A stretch of DNA of 64,000 bases from Amycolatopsis mediterranei (GTDB lineage Bacteria > Actinomycetota > Actinomycetes > Mycobacteriales > Pseudonocardiaceae): the NCBI RefSeq assembly GCF_026017845.1, contig NZ_CP100416.1, forward strand, positions 7,678,978-7,742,977, given 5' to 3'. The notes under the pieces are model-generated. The model was not told where the DNA came from. It made no database searches and saw only the letters and a program-made list of their open reading frames with translations. Position 1 is the first letter of the stretch. Every line of letters begins with the position of its first letter. The position numbers and the translations under genes are program-made. Positions 1 to 8,165 of this stretch are shown in pieces.

Positions 1-2
1 TG

Positions 3-767
3 ACGGGTGTGGCGCCCGGGGTGCGGGTGGCGTCGGTGAAGGTGATCGACGACCGCGGGTACGCCGACCCGGAAGCCGCGGTCTGCGGCCTGATGTGGGC
101 GGCCGCCCGGCACATGCGGGTGACGAACAGCAGCTTCTTCGTCAACCCGTGGTCACTGTCGTGCATCCGCGGCCACGACCGCGGCGTGGTGCACGAGGTG
201 CTGGCCCGCGCGGTGGAGTACAGCACGTCGGCGGGGACGTTGAACGTGGCGGCGGCGACCAACGAGGCGGTGGACCTGACGCCGTCGGCGCGGTCGGGGG
301 CGCGCGGGGCGAGCAGCGGGTGTGAAGCCCTGCCGGCCGGGCTGCGTGACGTCGTCGCGGTGTCGGCCGTCGGCGCGGACCGGGTGAAGGCGGGGTACAG
401 CTCGTACGGCCTGGGCGTGATCGACGTCACGGCGCCGGGCGGGGAGACGGGCGACTGCGTGCTGTCGGCGGTGCCGGGCGGGTACGCGCCGCTGTGCGGG
501 ACGTCGATGGCGGCCCCGCACGTCACCGGCGTGCTGGCGTTGCTGGCGTCCGCCGCGCCGGAGGCCCGGCCGCGGCAGCTGCGCCGGACGTTGGAGGCGG
601 AGGCGCTGCCGATGCCGTGCCCGGCCGACTACGACCTGACCGGGGACGGGCTCCAGGACGCTTACTGCGCCGGGTACGAGGGGTACAACGGGTTCTACGG
701 ACACGGGATGGTCCAGGTTCCGGCCCGTGCCGCGGTGCCGGACGGGCGGCCCGACCAGGCGCGATGA
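3..767 (+). CDS. S8 (subtilisin-like) serine peptidase, C-terminal part
   Basis: Only the 3' part of the gene is in the window; the frame is open from base 3, and the GTG at 9 is internal (it encodes the V of a GVAPGxxxASVKV stretch typical of subtilases). The visible part carries the oxyanion-hole Asn in AAATNEA and the catalytic Ser in GTSMAAPH, about 165 residues into the fragment. The catalytic Asp and His must lie upstream. The order of motifs and the spacing between Asn and Ser match peptidase family S8, which hydrolyses peptide bonds outside the cell or at the cell surface. No C-terminal membrane anchor of the mycosin (MycP) type is seen; the protein ends soon after the catalytic domain with a short Pro/Arg-rich tail. 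The next gene is convergent, with a tandem repeat between them. Confidence 0.85.
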   Translation, partial: TGVAPGVRVASVKVIDDRGYADPEAAVCGLMWAAARHMRVTNSSFFVNPWSLSCIRGHDRGVVHEVLARAVEYSTSAGTLNVAAATNEAVDLTPSARSGARGASSGCEALPAGLRDVVAVSAVGADRVKAGYSSYGLGVIDVTAPGGETGDCVLSAVPGGYAPLCGTSMAAPHVTGVLALLASAAPEARPRQLRRTLEAEALPMPCPADYDLTGDGLQDAYCAGYEGYNGFYGHGMVQVPARAAVPDGRPDQAR

Positions 768-786
768 CCCCCGGCGGCCCGGGCGC

Positions 787-848
787 GAAAACCGGATCTC
801 GCGTGATCGAGGCCGGATCTCGCGTGACTGGGCGGGCATCTCGTCAAG
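787..848. repeat. 21-nt tandem repeat between convergent genes
   Basis: The 15-mer CCGGATCTCGCGTGA occurs at 792-806 and again at 813-827, exactly 21 nt apart. A degenerate third copy at about 834-848 runs into the stop codon of the permease gene. The array fills the gap between the 3' ends of a plus-strand protease gene and a minus-strand permease gene. No clear hairpin with a T-tract is seen. Confidence 0.7.
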
Positions 849-1665
849 TCAGGAGGAGTTTTGCGATCCGGCGCGTCGATGCCCACAGGCCGAGTGCGCC
901 CAGGATCAGCAGGTACGCCAGATTGATCAGCATGCCGCCCGACAGCAAACCCGTCGCCAGGCCGCGCATCAGCTCGATCGCGTGGTAGAGCGGGAGGCAG
1001 CGGACCACCCACTGCAGCGGCTCCGGGTACACCGACAGCGGGTAGAACGTCGTCGCGAAGAGGAACATCGGGGTCAGGATCAGCTGGATGTAGTCGAACT
1101 GGGCCGTCGAACGCAGGAACGTCACCAGGGCCATCCCGATCGCCGAGAACGTCACGCCGACCAGCAGCGCCGCCGGGACCATCAGCAGGGCCCACCACGA
1201 CGTCAGCAGGCCCATCGCCGCCGCGATCGCGAGGAAGGCCACCGCGTAGATGCCGCCGCGGGTCATCGCCCAGCCGATCTCGCCCAGTGCCACGTCCAGC
1301 GGGCCGATCGGGGTCGCCAGCATCGCGTCGTAGAGCTTCGCGTAGCGCAGCTTGAAGAACAGGTTGTACGTCGACTCGAACACGGCGCCGTTCATCGCCG
1401 ACGTCGCCAGCAGGGCCGGCGCCACGAACGCGACGTAGCTCATCGGGCGCCCGTCCGGGCCCGCCACCTCGGTGACCAGCTTGCCGAAGCCCAGCTGGAA
1501 CGCCAGCAGGTAGAGGAACGGCTCGACCGCACCGGACACGAACAGCAGCCAGCTCGCGCGGGACACCATGATCGAGCGTTCGACGAGCATCCGGGCCCGG
1601 CCGGCGTACAGCCCGGGCGGGAGGATGCGCAGCAGCAGCCCGGCGCGGGCCTCGACGGTCGTCAT
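844..1665 (-). CDS. ABC-2 type transporter permease (DrrB-like)
   Basis: The 273-residue protein has a short cytoplasmic N-terminus and about six hydrophobic segments, with an extended loop after the second, as in ABC-2 (DrrB/NodJ) export permeases. It is the last gene of a minus-strand operon of ATPase, permease and permease. Its ATG (1663-1665) directly abuts the stop codon of the upstream permease, so translation is probably coupled. With its partner it would form a heterodimeric membrane channel driven by the ATPase at 2469-3425. The substrate cannot be read from the sequence; drug or lipid export is usual for this family. Confidence 0.85.
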   Translation of the reverse strand: MTTVEARAGLLLRILPPGLYAGRARMLVERSIMVSRASWLLFVSGAVEPFLYLLAFQLGFGKLVTEVAGPDGRPMSYVAFVAPALLATSAMNGAVFESTYNLFFKLRYAKLYDAMLATPIGPLDVALGEIGWAMTRGGIYAVAFLAIAAAMGLLTSWWALLMVPAALLVGVTFSAIGMALVTFLRSTAQFDYIQLILTPMFLFATTFYPLSVYPEPLQWVVRCLPLYHAIELMRGLATGLLSGGMLINLAYLLILGALGLWASTRRIAKLLLT

Positions 1666-2469
1666 TCAGACCAGCAGCCTCCGGTAGAAGGCCCGGTGCG
1701 CGAGCACCCACCCGGCCGCGAACAACCCCGCCAACACGGCGAGGTGACCGAGCATCGCCCAGCCGCCGACACCGCCGATGCTCACGCCGCGGGCCAGCTG
1801 CGTGCCGTGCCACAGCGGGGAGAGCCAGGCCAGCCAGCGGATCGCGGCCGGCAGCTGGGCGATCGGGAAGAACGTGCCGGAGAACAACGTCATCGGCATC
1901 ACGACGAACCGGAAGATCAGCCCGAACCGCTGGCCCTCGTCGAAGGTCCGCGCGGCCAGCGCGGCCATCGGCGCGGTGCAGGCGAGCCCGGTGACGGTGC
2001 CGGCCAGGATCACCAGCAGCACGCCCGGACCGGTCCAGGCGCCGAAGAACAGCGCGACGAACGCGTAGATCGCGCCCGCCAGCGTCAGGCGCAGGGCCGA
2101 CCAGATCAGGTGCCCGCCGAACACCTGGCCCGGCGACACCGGGGTGGCCGTGACCGCCAGGTACTCCTTCTGCCACTTGAACCCGGAGAGCACGGGGTAG
2201 CTCGACTCGCCGACGGCCTGCTGCGCGGCCCCGGCGGCCAGCAGCGCGGGAGCGATGTACTGGAGGTAGGACAGGCCGCCGGTGACCGTGCCGGGCCGCA
2301 CCTGCGAGCCGAAGCCGAGCCCCATCGCGGCGAGGAACAGCACCGGTTGCAGCCCGGTCGAGTACAAAGTGGACACCCAGTGGCGGCGGTACCACGTCCA
2401 GCGCCCCTCGACCTGCAGCCAGGCGCCCTGCCACTTGCCGACCACGCGGCCGGTCGAGATCGTCGCCAT
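1666..2469 (-). CDS. ABC-2 type transporter permease (DrrB-like)
   Basis: This 267-residue integral membrane protein has about six hydrophobic stretches. The open frame continues far upstream, but the natural start is the ATG at 2467-2469 (MATISTGRVV). It shares one base with the TGA of the ATPase gene (TGATG), a typical coupled start. The protein shares ABC-2 features with the following permease but is not a near-identical copy (for example SGTFFPIAQLP near the fourth segment, against TTFYPLSVYPEP in the other). Two different permeases point to a heterodimeric exporter. Substrate unknown. Confidence 0.85.
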   Translation of the reverse strand: MATISTGRVVGKWQGAWLQVEGRWTWYRRHWVSTLYSTGLQPVLFLAAMGLGFGSQVRPGTVTGGLSYLQYIAPALLAAGAAQQAVGESSYPVLSGFKWQKEYLAVTATPVSPGQVFGGHLIWSALRLTLAGAIYAFVALFFGAWTGPGVLLVILAGTVTGLACTAPMAALAARTFDEGQRFGLIFRFVVMPMTLFSGTFFPIAQLPAAIRWLAWLSPLWHGTQLARGVSIGGVGGWAMLGHLAVLAGLFAAGWVLAHRAFYRRLLV

Positions 2470-3425
2470 CAGTCCACCAAGGTCCGGCCCGTGAGCCGGA
2501 GGAAGACGTCCTCCAGCGAACTGCGGCGCACCAGGCTCGACAGCGGCCGCACCCCGCGGGAATGCGCGTGCTCCAGCGCGTCCTCGCCGTCGTCGCTGTA
2601 GAGCAGGACCCGGTCCGGCAGGATCTCCACCCGCTCCGCCAGCCCGTCGACCTGCTGGGCCGCCGCGACCTGCTCCCCCGGCGCGAACCGGAGCTCGACG
2701 ACCTCGCGCGTGGAATACCGCCTGATCAACTCGGCCGGTGAGCCCTCCGCCGCGACGCGGCCGTGGTCCATCACCACCAGCCTGTCGCACAGCTGCTCGG
2801 CTTCGTCCATGTAATGCGTCGTGACGATCAGCGTCGTGCCCTGCGCCTTGAGCCGGAACAGCCGGTCCCACAGCAGGTGCCTCGCCTGCGGGTCGAGGCC
2901 CGTCGTCGGTTCGTCGAGCAGCAGCAGTTCCGGGTCGTTGACCAGCGAGCGGGCGATCGTCAGCCGCCGCTTCATGCCGCCCGACAGCGGGTCGACCTTG
3001 TCCTCGGCCCGGTCACTCAGCTGGGCGAACTCGAGCAGTTCCGAAGCCTTGCTCCGCGCCGCCGCGCGCGACAGACCGAAGTAGCGGCCGTAGATCAGCA
3101 GGTTCTCCCGGACCGTCAGCTCGACGTCCAGGTTGTCCTGCTGCGGCACCACGCCGAGCCGCGCGCGGATCCGCGGCCCGGCGACTTCCGGGTCCAGCCC
3201 CAGCACGCGGAGATCGCCATCGGTGCGGGGTGACACGCACGCGATCATCCGCATCGTCGACGACTTGCCGGCCCCGTTCGGGCCGAGGAAGCCGAACGCC
3301 TCCCCGCGCCGCACCTCGACGTCGATCCCGCGCACGGCCTCGAACTCGCCGAAGCGCTTCACCAGTGCCTTGGCCTGCACCAGTGCCGGTTCCCGGTCCT
3401 CCGATTCGTCCACGCTTCGCACCAT
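2469..3425 (-). CDS. ABC transporter ATP-binding protein, DrrA family
   Basis: This is a cytoplasmic ATPase of about 318 residues with Walker A GPNGAGKSS, signature LSGGMKRR, Walker B LLLLDEPTTGLD and an H-loop THYMDE. The C-terminal extension of about 80 residues after the nucleotide-binding domain is usual in DrrA-type drug-export ATPases. The ATG at 3423-3425 (MVRSVDESED) follows a run of six G residues that can act as ribosome binding site; a TTG 18 nt upstream is possible but weaker. It is the first gene of the three-gene exporter operon and overlaps the first permease by one base. No regulator gene is adjacent, so the inducer and substrate remain open. Confidence 0.9.
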   Translation of the reverse strand: MVRSVDESEDREPALVQAKALVKRFGEFEAVRGIDVEVRRGEAFGFLGPNGAGKSSTMRMIACVSPRTDGDLRVLGLDPEVAGPRIRARLGVVPQQDNLDVELTVRENLLIYGRYFGLSRAAARSKASELLEFAQLSDRAEDKVDPLSGGMKRRLTIARSLVNDPELLLLDEPTTGLDPQARHLLWDRLFRLKAQGTTLIVTTHYMDEAEQLCDRLVVMDHGRVAAEGSPAELIRRYSTREVVELRFAPGEQVAAAQQVDGLAERVEILPDRVLLYSDDGEDALEHAHSRGVRPLSSLVRRSSLEDVFLRLTGRTLVD

Positions 3426-3455
3426 AGGACCCCCCACCGACAAAAACCGAGCGGA

Positions 3456-6400
3456 TTAGCCGCGGACCGTCACGACCAGCGTGGCCGTCACCCCGTTGAC
3501 CGTCACCGAGAGCCGCGCGACCCCGGGCCGCAACGCGGTCAGCACGCCCGTCGAAGGATCGAACGCGACGACGCCCCAGCCGACCGTCCAGTCGGCGCTC
3601 ACCGGGTACGACACCGGCACGTCGCGAGTTCCCTGCCGCAGCGTCGCCCGCACCTCGGCGCGAGCACCCGGCGCCAGCGTCGACGGCCCGGTGAGCGACA
3701 GCGAGTCGACGTTCGGCCGCGTCTCGAAGCGCACCGGCTGAGCGCGGTCCGCCGGGTCCACGCGCAGCAGCGTCCAGCCGACGAACCCGCCGTCGCCGGG
3801 CGCGGCCGCGGGCGCCTTGCCCGAGTTGCCGTTGACCAGGTAGGGCACCCCGTCGACCCGCGACAGCGAGAACACGCCGGCGTGCGACGCCACCGCGGCG
3901 GCCGGCTTGCCGGACGCCTGCTCGAACCCGGTGAGCCACTGGGTCAGCAGGGTTGCCTCCTTGCGGTCGCCGAGCTGGGAATTCCCGGTCGGGCTGGGGT
4001 CCTTCACCGGGTGGTGCATCGCGACGACGACGCCGCGGACGGACCGGTCGGCCGCCGCGGAGTCGAGGGCCGAGCGCAGCAGCCGCACCTGGTCGAACCC
4101 GCCGGCCCGCAGCGAGCCGCGGGAGGAATCCAGGAGCACCAGCCGGATGCCGTGGACGTCGACGACCCGGTGCGTGACGCCGAACGCGGCCTGGAAGTTC
4201 GCCAGGCCGTTGCCGGCCTCCGCCTCGTGGTTGCCCGGGACGTAGTACCAGGGCACCTTGCCGTCGAGCTCGTCGGTGATCACCTGCCGGGCCAGCACGA
4301 AGTCGGGCGCCGTGCCGCGGTCGACGAAGTCGCCGTTGATCAGCACCAGGTCCGGTTTCGCCGCGACGGCTTCGCGCAGCGCCCGCCGGGCCTGGACGAC
4401 CAGCGGCCCCGCCGGGTCGTCGGCGGTGAACTGGGCGTCGCTGACCACCGCAATCCGCAGACCACCGGCCAGGACGCCGTCGGTGACCAGCGCCGGGTCG
4501 TGCGGGACCGGGTCGGCGGGCACGGCGGTCGTCGGCGCCACCTCGAAGGTCAGGTCGTCGAACCCGAGCCGGCCCTCGTACTGCTGGTCCGGCACGTTCT
4601 CGACGGCGTAGAAGCGCGCCAGGCGCTGTCCCGCGGGCAGCCCGGCCGGGATCGTGGCGGTGACGTACCGCCAGCCCGTCCAGTCCACGCTCAACGAAAG
4701 GTCCACAATGGACGCCACGTTCGCGGCGTCGCGCAGTTCCGCCCGCAGCCACGCGCCCTTGCCGTCGCCGTTCACCCACAGGCCGAGCTTCTGCGTGCCG
4801 TCCGGGACCGGGAGGGGGCCCGACGGCGTCACGTAGGCCGCGCGCGTCGCGGTCGTGCCGGTCAGCCGGTAGTCCAGCGCGAGCCCGGCGCCGCCGTCGT
4901 GGCCGGGTGCCGCGGAGAGCGCCGCGCCGACGACCGCCGGGAACACCGTGGCCGTCCAGCCCGCCGGGCCGTCCAGCGGCGACGCCACCTGCGCCACGGT
5001 GCCGACCGACGCGGCCAGGTGCGTGGTCAGGCCGGCTGCCGAAGCGGTGATCGCCGATGCGCCGGAGGAGGTCAGCGCGGTCACCGCGTAGCCGTCACCG
5101 GACGGCTCGACCCGCACGACCGCGGGGTCGTAGTCGAGCTTGACGTCGTCGGGCTCGAGCCAGGTGCCGTAGCCGTCGGCGTCGTAGCCGTAGACCTTGA
5201 AGGTGCTTCGCGCGCCCGTGGCCGACAGGGCGACCTGCTCGGTGCTCGTGCCGAGCCGGACCGGCTTGCCCAGCACCGAAAGCGCCGACTTGCCGGACGC
5301 CCGGCCGGAGCGCGCGACGACCTCGACGGCACCCGCGCTGTGGCCGGTGACGACGCCGCGCGTCACGGTGGCCCGACGGAGGTCCGACGTGCTCCAGCGC
5401 GGGTCGGCGGCCACCGCGGCGCCGGTCTCGTCGTGGCCGTCGGCGACCAGGTGCCGGGTGAGGCCGGAGAGCACGCGGTTCGCGTCGGTCGTCGCGACGG
5501 CCGGCGCCGGAGCGAAGCCGGCGAGCTTGCCGCTGCCGGGCACGGTCGTGAAGCCGATTCCGTTGGGCACCAGGCGTTCCCCGCCGTCGGACGGCGCGTT
5601 CCGGACGCTCGGCACGGCTTCGCCTTCGTTGCGCGCCAGCAGCGTCGACGACCCGCCGCCGTCGAGGTTGATGGCGTCGTCGGCGCCGAGGCTCTTCATG
5701 TGCCGCGCCAGTTCGAGCTCGGTCATCCCGCGGCTGTCGGCCTGCCGTCCGTCCACGGTGGCCAGCCACAGCTTCCGGCCGTCGGCGGAGAAGCCGACCG
5801 CGGTCCGCGGGTGCATGGCCACGTTGTCGACGGGCTGCACGACGCCGTCGCGGAGCAGGATTTCGTTGCCGCCCACCGCGACCGCGATCTTCCCGGCGTC
5901 CGAGCGCGGCGCGTAGGTGACCCCGACCGGGTCGCCCGGCTGCAGCGCGGCGAGCGCGTCCGCGCCGGCTTCGCGGGCCAGCAGCACCGTCGTCCCCGCC
6001 GCGATCGGGCCGTCGGCGGCCGCGGTGCGCACCTGCGTGACGACGCCGTCGCGCACCTCGACCTCACGCACCCGGGCCGCGCCGGCGACCGACGTCCGAC
6101 GGCCTGAAGCGCCCCACAACGGCGTGTAGACGCCGATCGCGTCGGTGCCGAGGACCGGGCTGTTGAAGTTGGTCGCCGGCACCGTGCCGCCGGGCAGCGT
6201 CACACTCGCTTCGAGGAAGACCGACGCCAGCGCCGCCTTGCCCGCGTCGGTGATCGACGCGGTGAGGTTGTGCCCGGCGGCGGGGGCGGTCTGCAGCTGC
6301 CCGCGGTCGATGCCGACGCCGATCGGCGCGCCGGTGGCGCTGATGTCGAAGAAGTCGCCGTTGACGCCGGCCACCGCGCCCGCCCGCGCGAGCTGCTGCG

Positions 6401-6755
6401 ACAGCGGCGTGCGCGCGGAAACCGTCCCTGGGCTCAGGTACGTCGGCTTGAGCACCTTGCTGCCCAGGTCGACGGCGAGGGTGTCGCCGCGGATCCAGCC
6501 GGCCGGGTCGAACCGGTCGAACTGGGTCAGGTTCAGGCCGGGCGCGACTTCGGTGGTCGCGCTGCCGGTGACGAGCCCGTCGTCGGGATCCGCGGCGGCG
6601 AAGGCGGCCGGGCCCTCGTGGGCCGACGACGCGGCGGGTGCGGCCTCGACCGGGGGCGTGCCGAGCGGCGCGGCCAGCGGGTCGGCGTGGGCGGGGACGA
6701 CGAACACCGTCGCGAACAAGGCGACGAACGGCAGCACTGTGCGTGACTTATTCAC
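3456..6755 (-). CDS. Secreted phosphodiester glycosidase / metallophosphatase fusion
   Basis: The protein has about 1,099 residues and starts at a GTG (6753-6755), giving a Sec signal peptide (VNKSRTVLPFVALFATVFVV, then PAHA). The N-terminal third resembles the NAGPA/phosphodiester glycosidase domain: GVNGDFFDISATGAPIG, PRTAVGFSADG and a DDAINLDGGGSSTL block. A middle region of beta-sandwich character follows. The C-terminal part is a calcineurin-like metallophosphatase with the metal ligands expected in VVSDAQF, NGDFVDRG, PGNHE and MHHP. A last domain of about 90 residues looks Ig-like or BIG2-like. The likely role is removal of phosphodiester-linked sugars or phosphates outside the cell. 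The gene stands alone downstream of a minus-strand DinB-type gene, separated by about 105 bp. Confidence 0.8.
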   Translation of the reverse strand: MNKSRTVLPFVALFATVFVVPAHADPLAAPLGTPPVEAAPAASSAHEGPAAFAAADPDDGLVTGSATTEVAPGLNLTQFDRFDPAGWIRGDTLAVDLGSKVLKPTYLSPGTVSARTPLSQQLARAGAVAGVNGDFFDISATGAPIGVGIDRGQLQTAPAAGHNLTASITDAGKAALASVFLEASVTLPGGTVPATNFNSPVLGTDAIGVYTPLWGASGRRTSVAGAARVREVEVRDGVVTQVRTAAADGPIAAGTTVLLAREAGADALAALQPGDPVGVTYAPRSDAGKIAVAVGGNEILLRDGVVQPVDNVAMHPRTAVGFSADGRKLWLATVDGRQADSRGMTELELARHMKSLGADDAINLDGGGSSTLLARNEGEAVPSVRNAPSDGGERLVPNGIGFTTVPGSGKLAGFAPAPAVATTDANRVLSGLTRHLVADGHDETGAAVAADPRWSTSDLRRATVTRGVVTGHSAGAVEVVARSGRASGKSALSVLGKPVRLGTSTEQVALSATGARSTFKVYGYDADGYGTWLEPDDVKLDYDPAVVRVEPSGDGYAVTALTSSGASAITASAAGLTTHLAASVGTVAQVASPLDGPAGWTATVFPAVVGAALSAAPGHDGGAGLALDYRLTGTTATRAAYVTPSGPLPVPDGTQKLGLWVNGDGKGAWLRAELRDAANVASIVDLSLSVDWTGWRYVTATIPAGLPAGQRLARFYAVENVPDQQYEGRLGFDDLTFEVAPTTAVPADPVPHDPALVTDGVLAGGLRIAVVSDAQFTADDPAGPLVVQARRALREAVAAKPDLVLINGDFVDRGTAPDFVLARQVITDELDGKVPWYYVPGNHEAEAGNGLANFQAAFGVTHRVVDVHGIRLVLLDSSRGSLRAGGFDQVRLLRSALDSAAADRSVRGVVVAMHHPVKDPSPTGNSQLGDRKEATLLTQWLTGFEQASGKPAAAVASHAGVFSLSRVDGVPYLVNGNSGKAPAAAPGDGGFVGWTLLRVDPADRAQPVRFETRPNVDSLSLTGPSTLAPGARAEVRATLRQGTRDVPVSYPVSADWTVGWGVVAFDPSTGVLTALRPGVARLSVTVNGVTATLVVTVRG

Positions 6756-6860
6756 CGAGTACCCCAGTATCGAGTGAGAGTGACCCGGATCAGCACAGCG
6801 CAGCGGCACGTCCGGGGGAAGACTTCCCGGTGAACGCCGCCTGAATGGTCTAGAACACCC

Positions 6861-7574
6861 TCACGGGGTCAGCGGTGCGGCGAGGAGGGCTTCCGCGGCC
6901 TCGCCGGTGGCACGCGGGTCCGGCCCGGTGCGCTTCCACAGCCGCAGCAGGAGATCGCGTGCGGGGGCTTCGACGGTCGCGGCGTCGCCGTCGACCGGGC
7001 CCAGCGCGGGCGGCTCGCCGGGGTGGACGGTCCAGACGTCGCCGGTGTCGGTGGCGCGCAGGGTGACCGGCCCGGGCAGCTGCGGCACGGCGTGCCACCG
7101 CGTCACGCGCGGGAGCATCACGCCGAGCACCTCGTCGACCCCGTCCGCGGCGACGGCCGGGTCGAGCGCGTGCCCGCTTCCCGCGTCGGCCAGGTGGACG
7201 GCGGTTTCGTGCACCTGACGGCGGTACCAGAACGCCTTGGTCTTTTCGGCGCCGCCGAAGTGCCAGCACGGGGCTTCGGGATCGGCGGCCTCGAGCTCGC
7301 CGATCAGGAGCCGCGCGCTTTCGGCGTACCACGCCACGAGGTCGCCGCCCGCTTCGGCGGTGTGGTTCTGCGGCTGCACCGCGCCGGTGCGGGCGATCGT
7401 GGCGGCCCAGCGGTGCACGTTGCCCAGGTGCGTCGCGAGGTCGGCGACGGTCCAGCCGGCGCAGTCGGACACCGCCGCGGCCGGGTCGGCCGTGCGCAGG
7501 GCTTCGGCGAACGCGCCGGTCAGCTCCTGCAGCACCGGGAGGTAGCCACGCGGCGCGAACGGCATCGTCGTCAT
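6861..7574 (-). CDS. Maleylpyruvate isomerase family mycothiol-dependent enzyme
   Basis: This 237-residue protein opens with an MDMPI_N/DinB-type four-helix domain: a CAGWTVADLATHLGNVHRW block holding the metal-binding His, and a second His in RRQVHETAVHLAD about 100 residues later. A C-terminal SCP2-like or MDMPI_C domain follows (TLRATDTGDVWTVHPG). Members of the family use mycothiol as cofactor, which fits an actinobacterium. The reaction is not predictable beyond thiol-dependent transfer or isomerisation. The ATG at 7572-7574 has a GGAGG about 5 nt upstream. The gene lies downstream of ndk on the same strand but is separated from it by a strong terminator. Confidence 0.8.
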   Translation of the reverse strand: MTTMPFAPRGYLPVLQELTGAFAEALRTADPAAAVSDCAGWTVADLATHLGNVHRWAATIARTGAVQPQNHTAEAGGDLVAWYAESARLLIGELEAADPEAPCWHFGGAEKTKAFWYRRQVHETAVHLADAGSGHALDPAVAADGVDEVLGVMLPRVTRWHAVPQLPGPVTLRATDTGDVWTVHPGEPPALGPVDGDAATVEAPARDLLLRLWKRTGPDPRATGEAAEALLAAPLTP

Positions 7575-7585
7575 GAAGGCCTCCG

Positions 7586-7626
7586 GAAAAAGGGAACCGG
7601 GGCCACGCGGACGTGGCCCCGGTTCC
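7586..7626 (-). terminator. Rho-independent terminator after ndk
   Basis: A perfect 15-bp stem (arms 7593-7607 and 7612-7626) with the tetraloop CGGA lies just downstream of the ndk stop codon. On the minus strand the stem is followed by CCTTTTTCC, so it works for ndk transcription. It also isolates the downstream DinB-type gene. Confidence 0.85.
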
Positions 7627-7632
7627 GGAGCA

Positions 7633-8043
7633 TCACAGGTCGGGGAACCAGAGCTTCAGCTCGCGCTCGGCCGACTCCGGCGAGTCCGAGCCGTGGACCA
7701 GGTTGTACTGGGTCTCCAGCGCGAAGTCGCCGCGGATGGTGCCCGGGGTGGCCTTCTCGACCGGGTCGGTGCCACCGGCCAGCTGGCGGAACGCGGCGAT
7801 GGCGCGCGGGCCCTCGACGGCGAGCGCGACCAGCGGGCCCGACGTGATGAACTCGAGCAGGTCGCCGAAGAACGAACGCTCCTTGTGCTCGGCGTAGTGC
7901 TCCTCGGCCAGCGCCTGCGGGACGGTCCGCAGTTCGACCGCGGCGAGCTTGAGGCCCTTGCGCTCGATCCGCGAGATCACTTCGCCGACGAGGCCGCGCG
8001 CGACGCCATCGGGTTTGACCAGGACCAGCGTGCGTTCAGTCAC
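7633..8043 (-). CDS. ndk: Nucleoside diphosphate kinase
   Basis: This 136-residue enzyme transfers the gamma-phosphate of ATP to nucleoside diphosphates through a phosphohistidine. The catalytic His is in NLVHGSDSPESAERE near residue 117. The N-terminal TERTLVLVKPDGVARGLVGE is nearly invariant in the family. The open frame extends 26 codons upstream, but that part is translation of a GC-rich intergenic repeat. The GTG at 8041-8043 with AAGGAG about 9 nt upstream gives the normal family length. In mycobacteria ndk follows valS, folC and a DUF4233 gene; here the PhoD-like and acylase genes lie between. Confidence 0.97.
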   Translation of the reverse strand: MTERTLVLVKPDGVARGLVGEVISRIERKGLKLAAVELRTVPQALAEEHYAEHKERSFFGDLLEFITSGPLVALAVEGPRAIAAFRQLAGGTDPVEKATPGTIRGDFALETQYNLVHGSDSPESAERELKLWFPDL

Positions 8044-8065
8044 GACGGTATTTCTCCTTAATGCT

Positions 8066-8120
8066 TTTTCGGGGGTCCGGGTGGCGGAGCCCCCGGCTCG
8101 GGGCGAAGCCCCGGATGTCA
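8066..8120 (-). repeat. GC-rich double-hairpin repeat, copy in ndk leader
   Basis: Read on the minus strand, this 55-nt element contains CGGGGCTTCGCCCCG followed by a second near-palindrome (GGGGGCTCCGCCACCCGGA...). Nearly the same sequence lies on the plus strand at 45586-45642. Both copies have the same orientation relative to the downstream gene and end in an A-rich stretch. It could act as a terminator for the PhoD-like gene, as an attenuator, or as a dispersed repeat. Confidence 0.7.
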
Positions 8121-8165
8121 TTGGTACGGGTGCGTATCGGTGCGCGCGAGCCTAGCCGACCCTGC

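Noticed and set aside
695..2434. Very long open frames antisense or out of frame to the ABC operon
   Set aside because: Arg/Ala/Gly-rich composition without motifs; they are shadows caused by high GC at third codon positions of the real permease genes.
8044..8121. Extended N-terminus of Ndk
   Set aside because: The extra 26 codons are translation of a repeat that also occurs before an unrelated gene, while the GTG at 8043 has an ideal RBS and gives normal length.
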